This document shows, in pieces, positions 61,960-64,000 of a DNA stretch of 64,000 nucleotides. The stretch is from Streptomyces ortus (lineage in GTDB: Bacteria > Actinomycetota > Actinomycetes > Streptomycetales > Streptomycetaceae). The notes under the pieces were generated by a model. The model did no database searches. It had not been told where the DNA came from and saw nothing but the letters and a program-made list of their open reading frames with translations. The stretch's first letter is position 1; every line of letters begins with the position of its first letter. The position numbers were made by a program, and so were the translations under genes. Location: NCBI RefSeq assembly GCF_026341275.1, contig NZ_JAIFZO010000002.1:62001-126000 (forward strand). The letters are read 5' to 3'.

Positions 61960-62112
61960 CTACATCGCCAGCGAGACCAGCGCACCGAGCACGGCCAGCT
62001 CGAACACACCGAGCCCCAGCACCTTCGCCTGCCGGCCGATGACATCACCCAGCGCGGCACGGCCGATCAGCGCCGCGCCCAACACAACCGCTGCCGTCTG
62101 CTTCCTGTTCAT
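61960..62112 (-). CDS. Small membrane protein, 50 aa
   Basis: The ATG at 62112 follows AAGGGAG. Hydrophobic throughout (TAAVVLGAALIGRAALG; GVFELAVLGALVSLAM), two short helices. Has a terminator just after it. The function is unknown. Confidence 0.65.
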   Translation of the reverse strand: MNRKQTAAVVLGAALIGRAALGDVIGRQAKVLGLGVFELAVLGALVSLAM

Positions 62113-62494
62113 GGATCACTCCCTTCCTCTCAACTACGGGCCATCTGGTAACTGGGCAGTGTCGCAGCCGCCACTGACAACGAGAGGGGAAGCGCCAACC
62201 GAGCACGGCGCACTATCGCCCTGATCAGCGGATTTCCCTCCTTCAGCCGGACGGCCCGACGGCGCAGACCTGGTCGATACCCTCGACAGCCCCTGATGAG
62301 CGACTCGCTGTGGCCGGTACGCCTGTCACCGGAAGTTGCAGATGTGTTGGACGCGCTGCCGGCTACTGGGCGAGGTCCTGCGGGTCGCGGACGTCCAGCT
62401 GCCACCCAGTCTGCCGCCCCCACCGCTTCGCCTCCGCGACCTGGCCCGCAATTGGACCTTCCTCGCATAAAGCAGAGCACGAGAGCACGCAACC
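62113..62494. other. Non-coding stretch with a possible minus-strand remnant
   Basis: Minus-strand codons ending at 62363 (AKRWGRQTGWQLDVRDPQDL) look like the tail of a lost gene. No intact gene is supported. Confidence 0.4.
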
Positions 62495-63520
62495 GTGCAG
62501 AATCCTCACTGCTGCACAAACACAGGTAAGGAGCCGATCATCAGTACCCTCACCCAGGACACCGTGCAACGTCTGGCCTTCGTTCGGCTCCTCTTCGGAC
62601 AGGCTATGGACCAGTCCCGCCAGCCCGAGCCTCTCTCTGCCAGCTGCGTTCTCACCTTCCATGACGCAGTCGAGCTATTCCTCATCATCGCCAGCGAGCA
62701 CTTGAAAGTGAGTCTTCCTGAGCGAGGCAAGCTCACCCAGCGGTTCTTCGACGGACTTCACCCCGACAAGCTAGGACCGGATGGCATAGAACTTGTCGGC
62801 AGGAAAGGCGTTGATCGGCTCAGTACACTGAGGAACACGCTCAAACACGATGCAGCCCTGCCAGGAACCCGGCAGATCGAGCAGAGCAGAACCGATGCTC
62901 AGCTTTTCTTCGACGAGAACACACCCAAGGTGTTCGGTCTCTCCTTCGATGCAATCGACATGGTCGAACTCGTTCCCCAGCAAAATATACGGGACCGGAT
63001 GCGGACTGCTGAGACCGCCTGGGCCGCAGGAGACCTAGTGAAAGGCATGGGAGAGCTCCGCATCGCATTCGACGAACTATTCTTCGACCACATGGTGGGA
63101 AGCCACTACCGAACATCTCCTCTGACATTCGGCGAGCAGATTCGTGAAGACCACACCCTCAGACAGAAAATCGCTAAAGCTCTCACCCTGGACTCGACCG
63201 GGAAATACGCTCCCGTGCCGCCGCGCCTCGCAGAGAGCGTCGGTAAGCATGTAGAAATGCTCACAGACGTCGTGTCGAGACTTCAGCGTGCCCTTCAGAT
63301 CTCGTCCATCGGTATCGACTATCACCGTCTGCACCGTTTTGAAATGCTCTCTCCGAAGGTATCCCTCGAAATGGACGGCAGACGCGAGGCCTACTGGCAC
63401 GGGCCATACACTCCAAACCGGAGTGACTACGATTACTGCCGACAATTTGTCATCACCGCTGCTCTACGAGTCGCAGAGACGACAGGACTTCTGCACCCAC
63501 CGGAGTGGTGGCACCAGTAG
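62495..63520 (+). CDS. Putative HEPN-type protein, 341 aa
   Basis: GTG at 62495 as start, although GGTAAGGAG at 62526-62533 points to a start near ATC 62540 (see findings). An R-x4-H motif of HEPN RNases occurs at Arg113-His118 (LRNTLKHDA), within a helical region (LTFHDAVELFLIIASEHLKV). The C-terminal half is also helical (AETAWAAGDLVKGMGELRIA). It is one of two HEPN-motif proteins in this part of the window and may be a defence or toxin protein; the family was not recognised, and the single motif is weak evidence. Confidence 0.6.
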   Translation: MQNPHCCTNTGKEPIISTLTQDTVQRLAFVRLLFGQAMDQSRQPEPLSASCVLTFHDAVELFLIIASEHLKVSLPERGKLTQRFFDGLHPDKLGPDGIELVGRKGVDRLSTLRNTLKHDAALPGTRQIEQSRTDAQLFFDENTPKVFGLSFDAIDMVELVPQQNIRDRMRTAETAWAAGDLVKGMGELRIAFDELFFDHMVGSHYRTSPLTFGEQIREDHTLRQKIAKALTLDSTGKYAPVPPRLAESVGKHVEMLTDVVSRLQRALQISSIGIDYHRLHRFEMLSPKVSLEMDGRREAYWHGPYTPNRSDYDYCRQFVITAALRVAETTGLLHPPEWWHQ

Positions 63521-63591
63521 ACGCGCCACAGCACACAAGCCCTGCAGCGTCCGCAAAGTTGAACACGACGGAATCCGGCCTCGCTCGTTAA

Positions 63592-63843
63592 CCGGGGACG
63601 GCAACGACATACGACACAGCTCCGCGCCCTGCCCCGCAAGCACAGGGCGCCATCCCGACCACCGTCCGCTTCGACCCGACCGAGGCCCGGGAGATCGACT
63701 ACTGGCTCCTGGACCTGCGGGACCAGACCGGCATCCGCTGGGACAAAGCCGAAGTCATCCGCGAATTGCTGCGCATGGCCCGCACACCCGACAGCATTCT
63801 GTGTGACGCACTGACGGCGCGGGCCCGAAGGGCCGGAGGCTGA
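63592..63843 (+). pseudogene. Start-less ribbon-helix-helix-like gene
   Basis: After a stop codon at 63589-63591 the frame reads VRFDPTEAREIDYWLLDLRD, then GIRWDKAEVIRELLRMARTP and a stop at 63843. This is an RHH-like protein resembling small regulators common in Streptomyces beside partition genes. There is no ATG or GTG before the domain, so the front is lost or frameshifted. Confidence 0.5.
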
Positions 63844-64000
63844 GCTACCAGCCCTATGCAGGGTGCACTGACGTTCTCGGAACGCGCTCCTAGCGTCTCC
63901 AGCCGGATGACGCGCCTTCACACTCGTGGGTCATGACGGCCGGCGGGTTCGGCGGGGCGCTCGGCAGAAAGTCACGTAAGGCCCGGTCGTGTGAGCGCGG

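Overview
The window is high-GC actinobacterial DNA, almost certainly from Streptomyces. The evidence is a strong GC bias at third codon positions, GTG starts, ATGA/GTGA overlaps, long G+C hairpins as terminators, and several Streptomyces-typical families: an XRE/DUF5753 regulator with a DUF397 protein, DUF6884- and DUF6009-like proteins, an umbrella toxin locus and a telomere-type protein. It reads as accessory DNA (linear plasmid, chromosome arm or a mosaic of islands): there are no rRNA, tRNA or housekeeping operons, but there is an integrase, a plasmid-type replication module, a toxin-antitoxin-like pair, candidate defence genes and many broken genes.

Layout. 0-3.2 kb: small hypothetical genes and remnants. 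3.2-8.6 kb: a secreted polymorphic toxin of 1657 residues (ricin-B lectin, very long Ala-rich coiled coil, Hint domain, unassigned C-terminal domain) and a candidate immunity gene. 8.6-12 kb: small regulators with clear operators and two membrane proteins. 12.3-18.3 kb: a leftward run of accessory genes (NUDIX, DUF6884-like, sigma-like). 18.3-23.5 kb: a regulatory region with repeated dyads, an HTH gene, a fusion of an HTH-like region with an acyl carrier protein domain, and a tyrosine integrase. 23.5-33 kb: decaying and small genes, an XRE/DUF5753 regulator with a distant DUF397 gene, a luciferase-like oxidoreductase and a Fic-like/RHH pair. 33.6-42.5 kb: an umbrella (Umb) antibacterial toxin locus, umbC leftward and umbB-umbA rightward, followed on the umbC side by a secreted NucA/NucB-type DNase and a candidate immunity gene. 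42.9-47.2 kb: secreted HNH nuclease, sigma-like factor and envelope proteins. 47.3-50.9 kb: an iteron array followed by primase-polymerase, P4-type helicase and a DUF6009-like gene, i.e. a replication origin and its initiators. 51-64 kb: a GAF membrane protein, a Tap-like/Tpg-like pair, two decayed extra copies of the Tpg-like gene bracketing Schlafen-AlbA_2 and ApeA/HEPN candidate defence genes, then a Uma2 nuclease-like gene, small membrane proteins and another putative HEPN protein.

How it fits together. Two independent contact-independent antagonism systems are present. The Umb locus should build a multi-protein particle (UmbA lectin, UmbB adaptor, UmbC stalk). The protein at 3208-8181 carries lectin, stalk and toxin in one chain, so it could be a single-chain counterpart. 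In both regions a strong hairpin separates a toxin-type gene from its small candidate immunity gene. The replication and Tap/Tpg-like genes suggest that a linear replicon contributed at least the right half. All functional statements are from reading the sequence; no database search was run.
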